Below are positions 35,955-48,076 of a stretch of DNA of 64,000 nucleotides, piece by piece. The DNA is taken from assembly GCA_001600455.1 (NCBI GenBank), contig BCKC01000003.1, positions 310,001-374,000 of the forward strand. Direction: 5' to 3'. Each line of letters opens with the position of its first letter. Positions within the stretch are counted from its first letter, which is position 1. The translations under genes were made by a program, and so were the position numbers. The notes under the pieces are model-generated. The model was not told where the DNA came from, did not search any database, and saw nothing but the letters and a program-made list of their open reading frames with translations. This DNA is from Endocalyx cinctus (taxonomy: Eukaryota; Ascomycota; Sordariomycetes; Amphisphaeriales; Apiosporaceae).

Positions 35955-36817
35955 ATGAAGGTTTCGGTGACTTCTCTCATCGCTCTCGCGGTGGCGGCTT
36001 CTGCCAAGCCCTTCTATAATAAGAGGACAAACACCACGCTACCTACGACGATGCTCGCGGGTGTTGAAGTGGTCGACACCCAGATCGTCCGAGATGCCCG
36101 GGCTCTCATCGCCCCCATGACTCCCTACCTCTACCGCCACCAGATGCGCTCGTGGCTATTCGGAGTGGCGCAGATGAACGCTAACGAGACACTCAAGTCC
36201 CAAATCGATCTCGAGGCTCACGCCATCGGCACCATGCTCCACGATTTGGGTTGGGACATGTCGGAAAACTCTCCGTGGTTCAGCTTAGACAGGCCATTCG
36301 AGATCGATGGTGCTATCGGAGCCTCCACTTTCATCAGAAGCCACCCGGATGCCGCCAACTGGGATGAAGACCGGATTAGGAAGGTCTTCACGGGTATAGC
36401 CCTCCACACGTCTAGCTTCTCGCAGTACTTCGATCTAGAAATCGCCAACATCGTCCAGAGTATCGGTTTCGACTACCGTGGCTACGAAGGCACCATCATA
36501 ACGCAGGACGTTTACCGCGGCATCGTCGATGAATTCCCTAACGACGAGTTGCTAAGCGGCACTAACGAGACGTTTATCTACATATGCCAGAAGAAGCCTA
36601 CTGTCACCTACGGTACGTTCTTTTACCTTTATGCACTCTCCATTCCACGCTGCTTAACATGATATGTCAAGATCATAATTATCTCCCATTTCTAACTTCT
36701 ACGTTTTTATTCACAGACACTTCTCTGGAACCGTACGGGGTTGCCTACGTAGAGGGTTATGACCCAATCGGTAAGAGATCGTTTGATCTCATCCAATCGG
36801 CTTCACCCCCTTACTAA
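35955..36817 (+). CDS. Secreted HD-domain hydrolase of the cyanamide hydratase type
   Basis: Two exons, 35955-36612 and 36717-36817, joined in phase through a 104-nt intron to 252 residues. The start MKVSVTSLIALAVAASAKPF is a clear signal peptide, with cleavage expected near residue 18. The body matches the HD family that includes fungal cyanamide hydratase: YLYRHQMRSWLFG (His62), DLEAHAIGTMLHDLGWD (His96-Asp97), FEIDGAIGASTFIRSH, and GIALHTSS, giving the His...HD...His metal pattern. NTT and NET sites near the N-terminus could be glycosylated. Known cyanamide hydratases convert cyanamide to urea in the cytosol. A secreted member suggests another substrate, and the reaction here is not known. 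A TATA box sits 186 bases upstream. Confidence 0.85.
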
Positions 36818-39041
36818 GGGGTGGTATGAATCTTGATTATAAATTATGGTACACGCTCCCGGTCAGGGGTTATGGGACTTGGTGTGGACAGGGAAAAATA
36901 AAAAATTGTGATATTGTGTCGTATTGCGATTTTTTACGGCTAGGACTAGGACGGGAGGACGGATGGTCGTTCTGGCTTGTCATTTACTTCAGTATATATT
37001 ATCCGCCCTATATGAATTTTCTTTTCTATTAATACTCTTTTATCTTTTCATCTCCTATAATTTTCTATTTCGTCTGCTTAACATGCAGCCCATGCTATAT
37101 TTGATATTTGACAACTTGCCATACTTTGAGAATGTTTTCCTGCATCCGAGTCTCATGCGAAGCAAAACTGAGGATCGGTAGAATTAGAAATTATATATAA
37201 ATAAATAAACATATATGTTGAAGCAGCTGGACAAGTATACGTGGAGTAGAGTAAGTAGGCTGATAAGTTACAATATTGGCAGATAGGGATAATTTTAGTG
37301 TCAAGGTTAACCTGCGGTACAGATCCGAAATCCCCTGTTGACGGGCCAGATAGGCCTATGAACTTGGCATTAAAAGGCCTACTTACCCCAACTAAGTTAC
37401 ATACCCTGACCCCTGAGCTGGCGCTGGCTACGGTTGAAGTCCCAAGGCTTGTCTTGTCCTCCCTTTGCTACTCTCCCCAGCCAGCCCAGCTTCACAAAAC
37501 CAGTCTGCTCGTTTCGAAGAAGACTCCCGGAGCCTAACTTATCTCGACTTTATTTTCATAACAATAAATATCTCAAATAACACACACCTAAGGAATGGAT
37601 TATTTGGAGTATACTGGGCTCGGCAAGCGTTACCGGTCAAAACACCCAAACCCCCGGATGCTTACTATTCCTACTCCTCATCTACCGCCCTCTACGCAGC
37701 TAAGTTATGTATCACCCTGTCACTTGTCACAACCATCGATGTTACAGTGTAACCCTCCATACTCTTTTCAATAACTCGCCTTATATTAAGTAAAATCTAG
37801 ATAGACAGCCGAAACTCGCAAATGGCTGTATGCACAAGTATATATATGCATCGACCTGGCCGACATAATGGTAGTATATAAGCAAGATACCTCCTATACG
37901 TCTTACTACACCACGTGTATCTCCCTGTAACGAACACCGTTCTGGCGAATCACAGCCTTTGACAAATACATAAGACTAGATAGTCGTCGGTACCTATCTA
38001 CTCTTCATAACCAGCTGGAAATGTGGGATATGCTAAGATGGCTTCATTTCGCTAGCTCTCGACAGTCATCACATTAGTTGCTTAACGAGCTTCCACCTTT
38101 ATTTTCATGTTATTCGGACATACTTATACGTCGCTATAACAGTTGTCAACCTCTTATTCGTTGATCCTGTCGACTGCTAAATGTTAGCAGCGATAGTTTC
38201 TATAAAACACGCTTACTGTGAAGAACTGAGAGTCGCCTAGATCTTAGGAGCGCCTGACAAGGTTAGAAACAGCTATTGCACTGTTTTTCCCAATAAAGTT
38301 AAACAGTTGTACCAATACAAGCACACGAATTGGCTCAAGAATATATATATATATATATATATTGCCTTCACGTCTCCTTACCGGCCCTATATATCAAGCA
38401 TGAAAAATGCCCAAAGAAGAATACCGCCAACACAGCTAGAGTTGCCTTCTCCATCCTAACCCTGCGCAAGGATAAGCTAAGTCTAGCTACCTGCGACTCA
38501 GAATATTTGGTATGAGCACACATTGGTTGTTATTTTTTGAGCCCGACTTCTCACTTCTCGTGTCACTGTCTACACTTCGTTGAAGGTAGGGAACGCCCAT
38601 GATATGCCATAATGGTGCCGACCTCTCATTAAAACTAACTTCGAACATACCACTAAGTAGTAAAAGTGGCGAGGCCTTTGGGTTGCGGCTTTATAGAATA
38701 GTGTCAACTGGGTCATGGTGGTAACGTTCTGAAACGAGTCTTCTACACTCATTCACATGTATTCGTACATAGTATCGGTACCTATATTTACATCCATATT
38801 CCCCTTTTCTTTCGTGGAATGTAACCACCAAACCAGGCAAACCCTAGTCTCCTTGGTCGTCGTCAGAGAAACGGCCCATTATCGCGTATCTTTTACTGGA
38901 GACCAGTACTGGTCACTTTATCCAACGTTTCTATAAAAAATAACCATTCGCTAATTATAGCCATGTCAGTTAAACGTTCAATCTCCGGGTACACGTTGAT
39001 AGGGGCTCATAGAATACATACGTTTTTATGGAAAGTTTCTC
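36818..39041. other. Intergenic, no supported gene
   Basis: AT-rich 3' flank of the HD gene to about 37200, then unremarkable sequence with short motif-free frames. An (AT)n run lies at about 38340-38361. Confidence 0.5.
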
Positions 39042-39368
39042 TCATACTCTCTTAGGGGATAGGTGGGTAGGAACGATGTCATCGTGATAGAGCTGCTCGC
39101 TAGGAGCGCCATGTGGAGGAGCGATATCACCGTGGTATACTTTATTGCTGGTCTTGCCGTGGCCTTGAACGAGGTCGTCATGATATACTACACCGCTAGG
39201 TTTCCCGTGGGGAGGAGCTATATCGCTGTGGTGCGTCTTATCGCTCGCCTTTCCATGCTTCTGAACAAGGTCGTCGTGATAAACCGGGCTACTGGGCTTT
39301 CCGTGAGTAGGCACGATGTCTCCGTGGTTTCCGACTTCACCGGTCGCCTTGTGAGTAGCGTTCGACAT
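39042..39368 (-). CDS. Small His/Gly/Asp-rich tandem-repeat protein (six 16-residue units)
   Basis: A single exon of 108 codons from the ATG at 39368; a longer frame would need a TTG start. After a 14-residue head (MSNATHKATGEVGN) the whole protein is six tandem 16-residue repeats. They read HGDIVPTHGKPSSPVY, HDDLVQKHGKASDKTH, HSDIAPPHGKPSGVVY, HDDLVQGHGKTSNKVY, HGDIAPPHGAPSEQLY and a shortened HDDIVPTHLSPKRV. Two unit types alternate, so the real period is about 32 residues. Each unit keeps His1, Asp3, His8 and, except in the last, Gly9 and Ser12. There is no signal peptide, membrane segment or cysteine. The regular spacing suggests a conserved product that could bind metal or adopt a repeat fold; I do not recognise a named family. 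A TATTTAAAA-like element lies about 125 bases upstream on the minus strand. Confidence 0.82.
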   Translation of the reverse strand: MSNATHKATGEVGNHGDIVPTHGKPSSPVYHDDLVQKHGKASDKTHHSDIAPPHGKPSGVVYHDDLVQGHGKTSNKVYHGDIAPPHGAPSEQLYHDDIVPTHLSPKRV

Positions 39369-40998
39369 TTTGATGGTATCGAGAGTGGGAAGTAATGAGT
39401 TGAACAAATCGCAGGTATGTTAAGTTGAAGTGGCTGTTTGATGAATTCTGAACATGATCAAAGTCGACGCTTGAGGTTGAAAAGTCGGGTTTTAAATAGT
39501 AGTTTTGCCATGTCGTGGTCGCTTACTCATGTGCGGCTCTCCCCGACATCAAGTGGTGCATGCGCTTGAATCATCACATCTACAATAATCCGAGCAGACT
39601 ACGTCATGCCATTGAATTTCAAATGTGCCATTATAAGCCAGCCAGAGCGTGAATAATTCTGATTTAGAACATTCTACCTATCATCCTTTCCGCCACATTA
39701 CGCCACCAGGGTTGCAAAAAGGTGTTTAATCGTTCGTGACATTCCTATCTGGGCCAGGCTATGCTGAATTTGATGGTATTTGTCACGTTCGACAAGACGT
39801 TGCTTCGATCATCTTTTGTCGACCCACCAAGTTTTCTTCATTCGTTCGTTCATAATCGATGACCCTCTGGTTCCGATTTCCCAAGCGCCGGGTTCCTATG
39901 ATGAAATATTTTCGAAAAACAAGTGGCATGACGTAGGGAAAATCCGCGCGGATATGGTTAGCTGCTTGAAAGTGACGATGATTTTACCACGTGTGAAGAC
40001 GTACGTTCCCACCAGGCCGGTAGTAGGGTCACCTTCTTTACGTACGAGGGAATTATAATTCATGGTCGTACGTCCCGCTTGGCTACAGTCATCTACGTTT
40101 CAATCCTCCGATATCATCGGTGACCGCAGCCGAGAGCTACGAATCATTGTCCGTCGTTTTTTTCTTGGCCGTCGATTATCATTTATGTTGCCGAGAGGAG
40201 CATTAGTATGTGCCCAATTGCGAACAAACGTCAGATTTGCAGTAGAAATACCGCTTCAAAGGTCTTCCGGCAATGCTCGACGCGCTGTATGCATCGTGTA
40301 TACCAGTCTGTTTGTCTGTTAATCCTCGTATCCATGGAATGCAAGATGCGTGAAACTGCTCATAGTCAACATTAACTTCATTCTTAGCCCTCTGGGCAAA
40401 GACACCCCATATCTTAATACTATGGCGTCACGGAGAATCCCTCTTTTATAAATGCCTTGTCAATTAATCATGGTAATCACATTCCTACTGCCAAATGCGG
40501 GTTTTATATTCCTATTGGAAATCGATTTATATCCACTAAGATTGAAATATACCTTGCCACGATTTTCCAATGGCAGATATGATCAGAGTGCAGTAGACGT
40601 ATCTTCATGCTGGACCAGTTACGTGCCTTTTTAGCTTCTTATTTCCTATCTAAGATGCCTCGGGGTGATACAAGTAGATAGGATCACGAAGAGGTGAGGT
40701 ATTAGTCCAATTTCAAATAGAAATCCCCCCTGTATATTACCACCTAAAGCTTGATTCCTTTACCTCTTATATACATCTCATGGTCTCGTAATGTGGAAGA
40801 GATGGGGTGTATGCAGTACCTTCTTCTCATCCGGGTATATCATATGTACGTTTTGAATTCTGTAGAAGAAGAAGAAAAAAAAGGAATAAATACAAGAGTG
40901 CAAGTATTCTGGAATTTATCACCAAGACCCGAGTTCAACTGCTTATCCATATACAGGGGTCGATGTCGATGTCGATGGAAAATAGACTAGTATACTAG
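39369..40998. other. Intergenic, no supported gene
   Basis: Promoter side of the tandem-repeat gene, followed by sequence with short frames at 39780-40322 that have no motif. The end nearest 40999 is the 3' flank of OTU1 and contains a GAAGAAGAAG purine run (about 40865-40885) and a GATGTCGATGTCGATG repeat at about 40962. Confidence 0.5.
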
Positions 40999-42123
40999 TT
41001 ATCGCGTTGGATCGGGCACCTCCTCAATTTGCGTATGACCGGTCTGCTTGACATGCTTCGTCATGGCTTTTTGGCCCTGATCGAACCAGCCGCACTGTAG
41101 ACATCTGACGAAGAAGGCGGCCGTGTCTGTATAATAATGATGCTCGTCTCGTAGCTTCCGAGCCAGTTCCTGCGCATGAAAAATGACGTGATCACTTCCG
41201 TCGACCTCCCATCTTGTGACATCGAATTCTACCGGTGATGGCTGGGCAGAGTGGTATACCTGGGCAATCCGATCATAGTGAATGTTGGAATATAGAAGAA
41301 TGCATCGCATATCATAGTTTCCCTCGCCATAGCGCATGACACTGTTGGTTTTAACGTCGACAACGGCGATCTCGATACCAAAGACCTCGGAAATAATGCC
41401 GAGTTCGATCGCGCCACCCCACACATCTGGCTGGAGCATCAGATCGCAGTAGACGGCAGGGCTCTTCTCTAGTACCACCTCGGTAAATTTATCGGGATTT
41501 GCAAGGATATGGCTGACAACGATGGTACGAAGTCTGTCGACCATGTTCTCCGCTTCCGATGGAGCACCGGCGAGACCGCGAAGCGCTCCACCGACAGCGG
41601 TAAAAAGACAGCTATTGTCATCTGGCATGACTCTAAGAACTAAGGAGCCACGGTTAAGTTGTCAGCGATGAATCTTTTGCGACGTCTGTCCAGCCAACGG
41701 AGAGAGTCTGAGAGACTTACTGAGCATTGTGTCATCATCATTCTCCGGCATAGGAACAGTAATATCTCCCACTCCTTCGTCTTTGAGAGCTGGGGGCGCG
41801 GTGTTTGAGGCCGACGAGGCTGCAAAATTCGAGCTATAGTCGTTGTTCGATCGTAGGTCTGTTGAGGTTATGGCGTCGGGGGCGGAAACCTCGACCGGGT
41901 CGACCGTTAAGCTTTCCTTTTGTAGGTCTAGAGCTTGCACCGATTCGCTTCCAAGGTCAGCCCCCAGTAATTTAGGCGGAAAGCCATATCGAATTTTGAT
42001 GTCGGAGAACCCGGTGCTTTCTTTGATAGCTTGGATCAGCTGGGTGACTGTCGAGGTGTCGGCAAGCGGAATGGTGGTAGGACCAGTTCCTGGTTTTGAG
42101 GGAACCCGAAATCGGATATGCAT
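40999..42123 (-). CDS. OTU1: OTU1-like ubiquitin thioesterase (OTU deubiquitinase)
   Basis: Two exons, 42123-41721 and 41639-40999, joined in phase through an 81-nt intron to 347 residues. Order: an N-terminal ubiquitin-like (UBX-type) domain at about 1-80 (MHIRFRVPSKPGTGPTTIPL, IRYGFPPKLLG), a disordered linker, the OTU protease domain at about 135-265, and a C-terminal zinc finger. The catalytic motif MPDDNSCLF gives Asp142 and Cys145, with the catalytic His in YSNIHYDRI (His255). The C2H2 finger is Cys314-x2-Cys317-x12-His330-x5-His336. This is the Otu1/YOD1 architecture. In yeast Otu1 trims ubiquitin chains on Cdc48/p97 substrates, including those of ER-associated degradation. All catalytic residues are present. 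Confidence 0.96.
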
Positions 42124-42181
42124 GATCGTTTAGTGATGGGTAGCAGGGGTAGTCATCTGATTGAAGCTGGCGAAAGTCTGT

Positions 42182-42187
42182 TTTATA
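42182..42187 (-). promoter_or_regulatory. TATAAA box upstream of OTU1
   Basis: On the minus strand TATAAA lies about 60 bases before the OTU1 ATG at 42123. The position is plausible for a short-leader fungal promoter; there is no other support. Confidence 0.3.
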
Positions 42188-42916
42188 GTATCCTCTCTCT
42201 TACGGTGCTTATGAAGTACCTAGCAAGCCGATACAAAATAAACACCCAATTGCGAACGGGATATCAAGCTCTATTAAAAAGCAATGAAATACCAGCATAT
42301 GGTAAAACGAAAGAAAACACCTATGTACCAGCCTCTGACAAAAAAAAAGGACTTGGAGTCAAAATGACAAAGTAAAGATCCAGGTAGTCTGGCGCTTTCT
42401 TTTAAGATACTAAGAAGATAACTTGTTGCGATACAATCCCGAGGTAGGTCCGGGACGTTTTGTGTTAGAGCAAAGATCGGACTTAATGTAATGGTGTGAA
42501 GATTTGGAAGTTATGCTAATTCAGATTTCAGTGAGATTTCTAACATTACGTCATCCATCATCTGAATATTAACTTGCGACGATAACGATAACCGATAACG
42601 TTTCTCATATATAGTGGACTATATATGTCTATAGTTGTGGCTTTGTCCTCCCCACTTCCATCACAAGCAGAGTTGTTGAATTATGCTTGACTGTTTGAAT
42701 GCTGGCCTCTATCAAAACTATTGGTATTTGACTACAAGTTGAATATATCTATTTTGAACCAATCTACTTTGGACCAGAGTACACTAAAGCTGACAACTGG
42801 TGCATGAAAACTAACCATGCTTTGAGGCTGACATTCTCAACGAGGACCCCACCACCACCACACTTCCAAGCTATATTCTAGCTTCAGCAGTCATTGCCAC
42901 AACCCTAGAATCAGAC
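42188..42916. other. Intergenic between the small secreted protein gene and OTU1
   Basis: No gene is supported. The stretch holds the 3' flank of the secreted protein gene (minus strand) and the OTU1 upstream region. A short (CGATAA) repeat lies at about 42578-42600. Confidence 0.5.
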
Positions 42917-43431
42917 TCACGTCTGCATGACCAAGTCAAAGCTGGAGGGTCCCACATAGGTTGTCGTTGTATCCAGTGGTGATGATCCGGTAGACACGAC
43001 AGTGACCGAATCCTTCTCACTCGTATAAGTGCCCAATAAGCCCTCCGTGTCCTGGACACTCAGCGTAATAGCGTAATCTTCAATTTGTTGAAGCGAGAAA
43101 TTGAAGCCGGAACCTTCGGCACAATTCGAGTTCATGACGGGAACAAGGTACGGAGTAGCTGATATGGCAGCCCCCGAAGAATTGGAGCACAGGATGGTCT
43201 CGTTAAGGGACGTTACAACAGAGAAGAATGTCCTAACCAAAGTGACTGGTCAATATACCAAGCCATACCTAACATTCATACCTACTTATTTGGTTATACT
43301 TACAACTGAGAGATCGAGTGGGGCGCCACTGATGAACTGAATGATTGTACTTTCCAATTCTGCCCTGCTTTTTTGCTCAGCGGGAAGCTAGTTGCCAAAG
43401 CTAGCAAGGTACTGGATACGAGAAGCTTCAT
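42917..43431 (-). CDS. Small secreted protein of unknown function
   Basis: Two exons, 43431-43304 and 43232-42917, joined in phase through a 71-nt intron to 147 residues. The N-terminus MKLLVSSTLLALATSFPLSK is a signal peptide (cleavage near residue 16). The mature part has SLNETILCSNSSGAA and NSNCAEGSGFNFSLQQIEDY, with two cysteines that could form one disulphide, and N-glycosylation sites (NET, NSS, NFS). It ends TYVGPSSFDLVMQT. No catalytic motif is visible. Such proteins are common in fungal secretomes as wall or surface proteins; an effector role cannot be claimed. If the last GTGAGT (at the stop) were used as a donor, a third exon would be added, but the TGA at 42917 is the simplest end. 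Confidence 0.72.
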
Positions 43432-44608
43432 AGTTCCCTGCTGGATTCTTTACTCGAGACTAGTATTTTGGAGAAGACGTCCGAATAGTAGGATGGTAGA
43501 TAGATGTTAAGGTAAGAAGAGGTAGGAGATGGAGATATATATTTCTATGGATAGTAATTGGCATAAACCGTAAATGGTGTAGACGACGTGATAAGAACTG
43601 AGTCGACGCCTCCCTCTTATAATAAGTGCTTACATTATTGTGGTCGTAACTACCACTTGAAATTATTTGTTACCTGACTGCCTGAGTAGCTAAAGCAGGG
43701 TTTACGATAATGACGTGTGAATACAACATCGATGGAGGGTAGCCTGAGAAGTGGGCTCGCAGCTCGTATTTGGAGCTTTTCTGGTGATAGAAACAACAAG
43801 CCAAGAATTAATACTTATATTATCGATCTGGTATCTGGTTGCTTCGATTCAATCATTGGAGGGTAAAAATAATATCGTGAGTTTTATGGGCTTCTATAGT
43901 AACGAATCAAACGTCATATTTCCAAGGTTAACTGAGGGTGAGCATTTCTATCCTTAATTCTATCCTCAAGGGCTAAACTTACTGCTACCTAGGTAGGCTG
44001 ATAGGTAAGCTAGGTAGGTTTGTAGGTGGCTGGGTGGTAGGTACATACTGCAATGTTTTACTGTACTGTATAATCGATAATTTATCCCATCTTATAATCA
44101 GATCTATAAGTCAAAGCTTAATGCTCGGACCATATCTTATCAATTAGTTCGGATAATCTTTTCCATATTAAACTTAAGACTAGTCCATGGATACTATTAG
44201 GTACCTAGGTAGGTACCTACCCACTACACAGTACCTACTGTGTAGGCTGTTAGGCAGTACCTAAGAATTTACTGGCCTACGCTGCACAGTATAATAGACT
44301 TTTTCTCTTTCGGCCAAATATCGGAAAAACTATAAGTTCGTCGCGACCGCGATGTTTGCGCTAATCGTCGTAGCTGGGTCAACTTGCGCAAGGTGAAGGA
44401 AAGAAAGCTATCGCAAAGTGAAGCTCATTTTTCTTTTTCCCCCAATAATTGAAAGATTAAAAAGACATTAATAATATCTTAATATTCCTCGTCGTTGTGT
44501 GCGACCTCGATACAGTTGCAATAAAGCCTCTATTTCTATAACTCGCAATTATAGCTTCTAATAGCAAGCGCCTAATTTATAAAACAGTGAAACAAAATAC
44601 CTATCATC
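43432..44608. other. Divergent promoter region rich in CCTAGGTA motifs
   Basis: The secreted protein gene (-) and RSC1-like gene (+) diverge from here. Two dense clusters of TACCTAGGTAGG-type sequence lie at about 43984-44045 and 44199-44270, including GGTACCTAGGTAGGTACC, a near-perfect palindrome. No coding frame is supported. Confidence 0.6.
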
Positions 44609-47600
44609 ATGGCCGACCAGAATACCACCATCTCCGTCAACAATTCTGCCGAGGTCCATGAATCCATAGAGGCCAAAGCTGAAGATCACCAAGCCACTAA
44701 GAATGAAGGCAACAACGCGCGAACAAGTACGGAAATCGAGGCGAAACCTCTCTCCGAAGACCGTGACACAACAACCGGCGCAGACGCCGAAGACGACGGC
44801 GAAGAAGATGCCGAGGGTGAACCCGACGATAGCCTTATTCCAAATCGCCTAGATAATGATATGCTCAACGTAATTGAGAATATTGCCAATTATATTAGTA
44901 CATACAAAGATTCCGAGTTAGTCGTCCTGTAAACTTCCTCCCCTTCAAAAATCAAAACCCAACCTAACACAGTTACGCCGACAGAGGTCACTATATCGCA
45001 CAGCATTTCCAGCGTATACCGAATAAGCGTCTTCTACCTGAATATTACGAAGTGATAAAGCAGGCCGTGGCATTCAGTACTATCCGAGTAAGGCCATTCG
45101 ATAACGCGACTCCGTGCTGAATATTAAGTTGAACTAACCCCAATTGAATAAATTTGTAGACGAAGAAGCTGAGGAAACAATACGCCACGTTTTCGGAATT
45201 TGTCCACGACGTTGCCCTTATCTCTCATAACGCCCAGGTCTACAACCGACCATCCTCCGAGGTCTTTCAGGATGCCGTTCGCGTGCGAGAAATATTTAAG
45301 GAAGAGCTTCAGAAGCTCGTGGATGATGGCACCATCACAGCCCAGGAGGCCATCCTACCCGATTTGGGCGAGATACCGGAGGCCGAAGACTCCCCGACCC
45401 CGGAACCTGAGGAAGAAGACGACGAGGACGAGGACGACGAAGACGACGAAGATGATGAAGACGACGATGATGACTCTGATGACGATGGAGTTCGTCGTCG
45501 CAGAAGACGATGGGGTCGTCCCTTTGGCCGTAAGTCAGGTTCTAGGGACGACGATTATTACAAAAAGAGAGGTCGCCCACCCAAAGTCTTCACCGCGCTA
45601 GAAGGTCGGATTCAAGCCCTACTGAAGGGCCTGCGAAAGCTCAGGCATGATGATGGCGAACAGTTAATCCTTCCCTTCGAGAAGCTCCCAGACAAGCAGG
45701 CGTTGCCCGATTATTACGATAAGATTCGCAATCGCATAGCGCTGGATACGATTAAGAAGAAGCACAAGAGAAAGCAATATCAAAACTTGGATCAAGTGAT
45801 GCAAGACCTCGAGTTGATGTTCAGTAACGCGATGGAATACAACGAAGAAGACAGCCAGTTATACAAAGATGCCGTCACGCTTCGGGACGAAGCCCGGCAA
45901 CTTGCCATCCAGGAGAAATCAAGACCAGACGACGATTTTGAAGATGAGGATGGCAGGCGACCTGTATCGGAGATTGCGCACAATGGCGAGATCTGGAGAG
46001 TCGGTGAGTGCTAAAAGAAAGAAAGAAAAAATCGCAACCCTCCCCTGAAAGAATGTAAATGAGAGTTTATTGACTTTGTCTGCCTAGGTGATTGGGTCCA
46101 CATCACCAATCCCAATGACTTGACCAAACCCATTGTCGCTCAAATCTATCGGACTTGGCAGGATAGGGAAGGGAAGAAGTGGATCAATGCATGCTGGTAC
46201 TACAGACCGGAGCAGACGGTTCATCGATTCGAGAAACACTTCTACGAACATGAAGTTGTCAAAACCGGCCAATACAGAGATCATCGCATTGATGAGGTGG
46301 TAGATCGATGTTTCGTCATGTTTGTGACTCGCTACCCGAAAGGCAGACCACGAGGGTTTCCTAAGGATAAAGATGTTTATGTCTGCGAATCACGATATAA
46401 CGAGGAAAAGCATAAACTGAACAAAATCAAGACTTGGACGAGTTGCATACCTGACGAAGTTCGGGAGAAGGACTACGAAATGGATCTTTTTGATGTTCCC
46501 CAAAGGCTTAGAAAGATGCCCAGTCCTATCAAGCATCTCCTTCGAGATGACGCGAAACCCTCAGATCCTCTTCCTAAGCCAACATGGGGAGCCTCGAATG
46601 CGCCACCACTTATCGGAGCCGTACATTGTAGGGCACGAGAACCGAATGTAAGTGTTAGATTTTCCTTTTTCCTTTTTTTCTTTCTTTTAATTTACCGAAA
46701 AATCCCCTCCCCCTCTTCTTTTACTTTGCTTCCAGTCGTGTCCTATTACATGTATTATGTCGTCCGATATAGTTAGCAACAATAGTAGATCGGTGTCTGC
46801 TTGAGCGATCCTTCATGCCAATTTCGGTGCTCTTATCGATTACGTCGCACTACAACGCAGCGCAAAATTTCTCATACTCCATCATTCCAACAACCATTTA
46901 ATGTCTCCCTTAAGTAGGCATTGATAATTTTACTAACAAGGCTCCTCATAACCCAGGAATCACCACCCCCTGAGCCGACACCTACCCCGCCTCCACATTC
47001 TGCTATTCAACAGATTCGCCGTCCATCAGTGATGCAACAGACACGCCCTGTTGATAGTCAAGGTGACGTTGCAATGGGAAATACCGGCCACTTCTCGGCC
47101 ATTCCGGTACCACCCACCCCAACGACGAGTCATAATGCCGGTGTTCCACCTCATTTTGTACCGCGACCTAGCCACTCTCCAGTTCCGGTGCCGCAGTACG
47201 GTGCTCACGGTGCTGGCCATCCCGGATTCCAAGGTACTCATGCGACACCGCAAATACCACAGACTCCTCATTATCAGCCTCAGCCCCAACACCAGGCACC
47301 CAATTTCAACGGGTACCCAACTCAATACAATGCATCACCGATGCCTATTACTCATCAGCCCCACCATGCTCCTCAACATCAAATAAGCAACCCAATGACC
47401 AACTACGACGCGTCTCAGCGTCTTGTGCCGTCGCCGGCGCGCACATCAGTCGTGCCTGTGCCGACTCCCGGCGTGCATGGCCCAGGTAATGCTTACAACC
47501 CGCCGCGACCAGTTGAAGTATACAAGCTGGATGACGCGACAAACGCCGGTATCCCGGAAAATATACGAGAGCAGTTCCAGCGTGACGAGAATGGTCACGT

Positions 47601-47963
47601 CTTGTTCTTTACGCAACCACCGATCAACCAGGCGCACGGAGGGATTTCTAACGAAGATGCGAGACTCGGCCACAGTATCCGTTATCTAGCAGATCGTTCG
47701 CGCGAGGTGGAAGATCGGCGAGCGAAGAGAAAAGCTAGGGACGAGCTCCGCAAAGCGGAAGAGCAAAAGCGAATGGAGATGGAAAAGGCAGCACTCGAAA
47801 TGGAGAGAGAGAAATTGCTAGATAACGCGACATCGGTCTTCGCTGGTTGGGTGCAATCTATTCAGAAGGAAACAGACTCACTCAACAGTGTTTACGAGGG
47901 TTGGAGTGTCAATGATAAGGACATTGATGCGGTCGCCCGTGCTATGAGAGGGTCGGCCGAGTG

Positions 47964-47964
<1 letters not shown>
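44609..47964 (+). CDS. RSC1: RSC1/RSC2-type chromatin remodelling subunit (two bromodomains plus BAH)
   Basis: Five exons, 44609-44916, 44985-45087, 45160-46003, 46088-46647 and 46957-47964, joined in phase to 940 residues. Introns are 68, 72, 84 and 309 nt. Bromodomain 1 is at about 80-185 (IPNKRLLPEYYEVIKQAVAF, SHNAQVYN with the acetyl-lysine-contacting Asn). An acidic Asp/Glu tract lies at about 219-246 and an AT-hook-like KKRGRPPK at about 272-279. Bromodomain 2 is at about 283-390 (LPDKQALPDYYDKIRNRIAL, FSNAMEYNEED). A BAH domain follows at about 412-540 (GDWVHITNPNDLTKPIVAQI, WYYRPEQTVHRFEKHFYEHE). The C-terminal half is Pro/Gln/His-rich, with a charged coiled coil near the end (RAKRKARDELRKAEEQKRME). 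This is the order found in Rsc1/Rsc2 of the SWI/SNF-class RSC complex, which moves nucleosomes at promoters. The stop codon is followed at once by a 25-nt A run. Confidence 0.96.
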
Positions 47965-47994
<30 letters not shown>

Positions 47995-48037
47995 TTTTCC
48001 TATTTTTCTCCCAAATCACTCCCCTCTTCTACTCTCT

Positions 48038-48076
<39 letters not shown>

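Noticed and set aside
45200..45601. Plus-strand frame with Lys/Thr/Met repeats inside the RSC1-like gene
   Set aside because: Shifted reading of the GAC/GAT-rich acidic tract.
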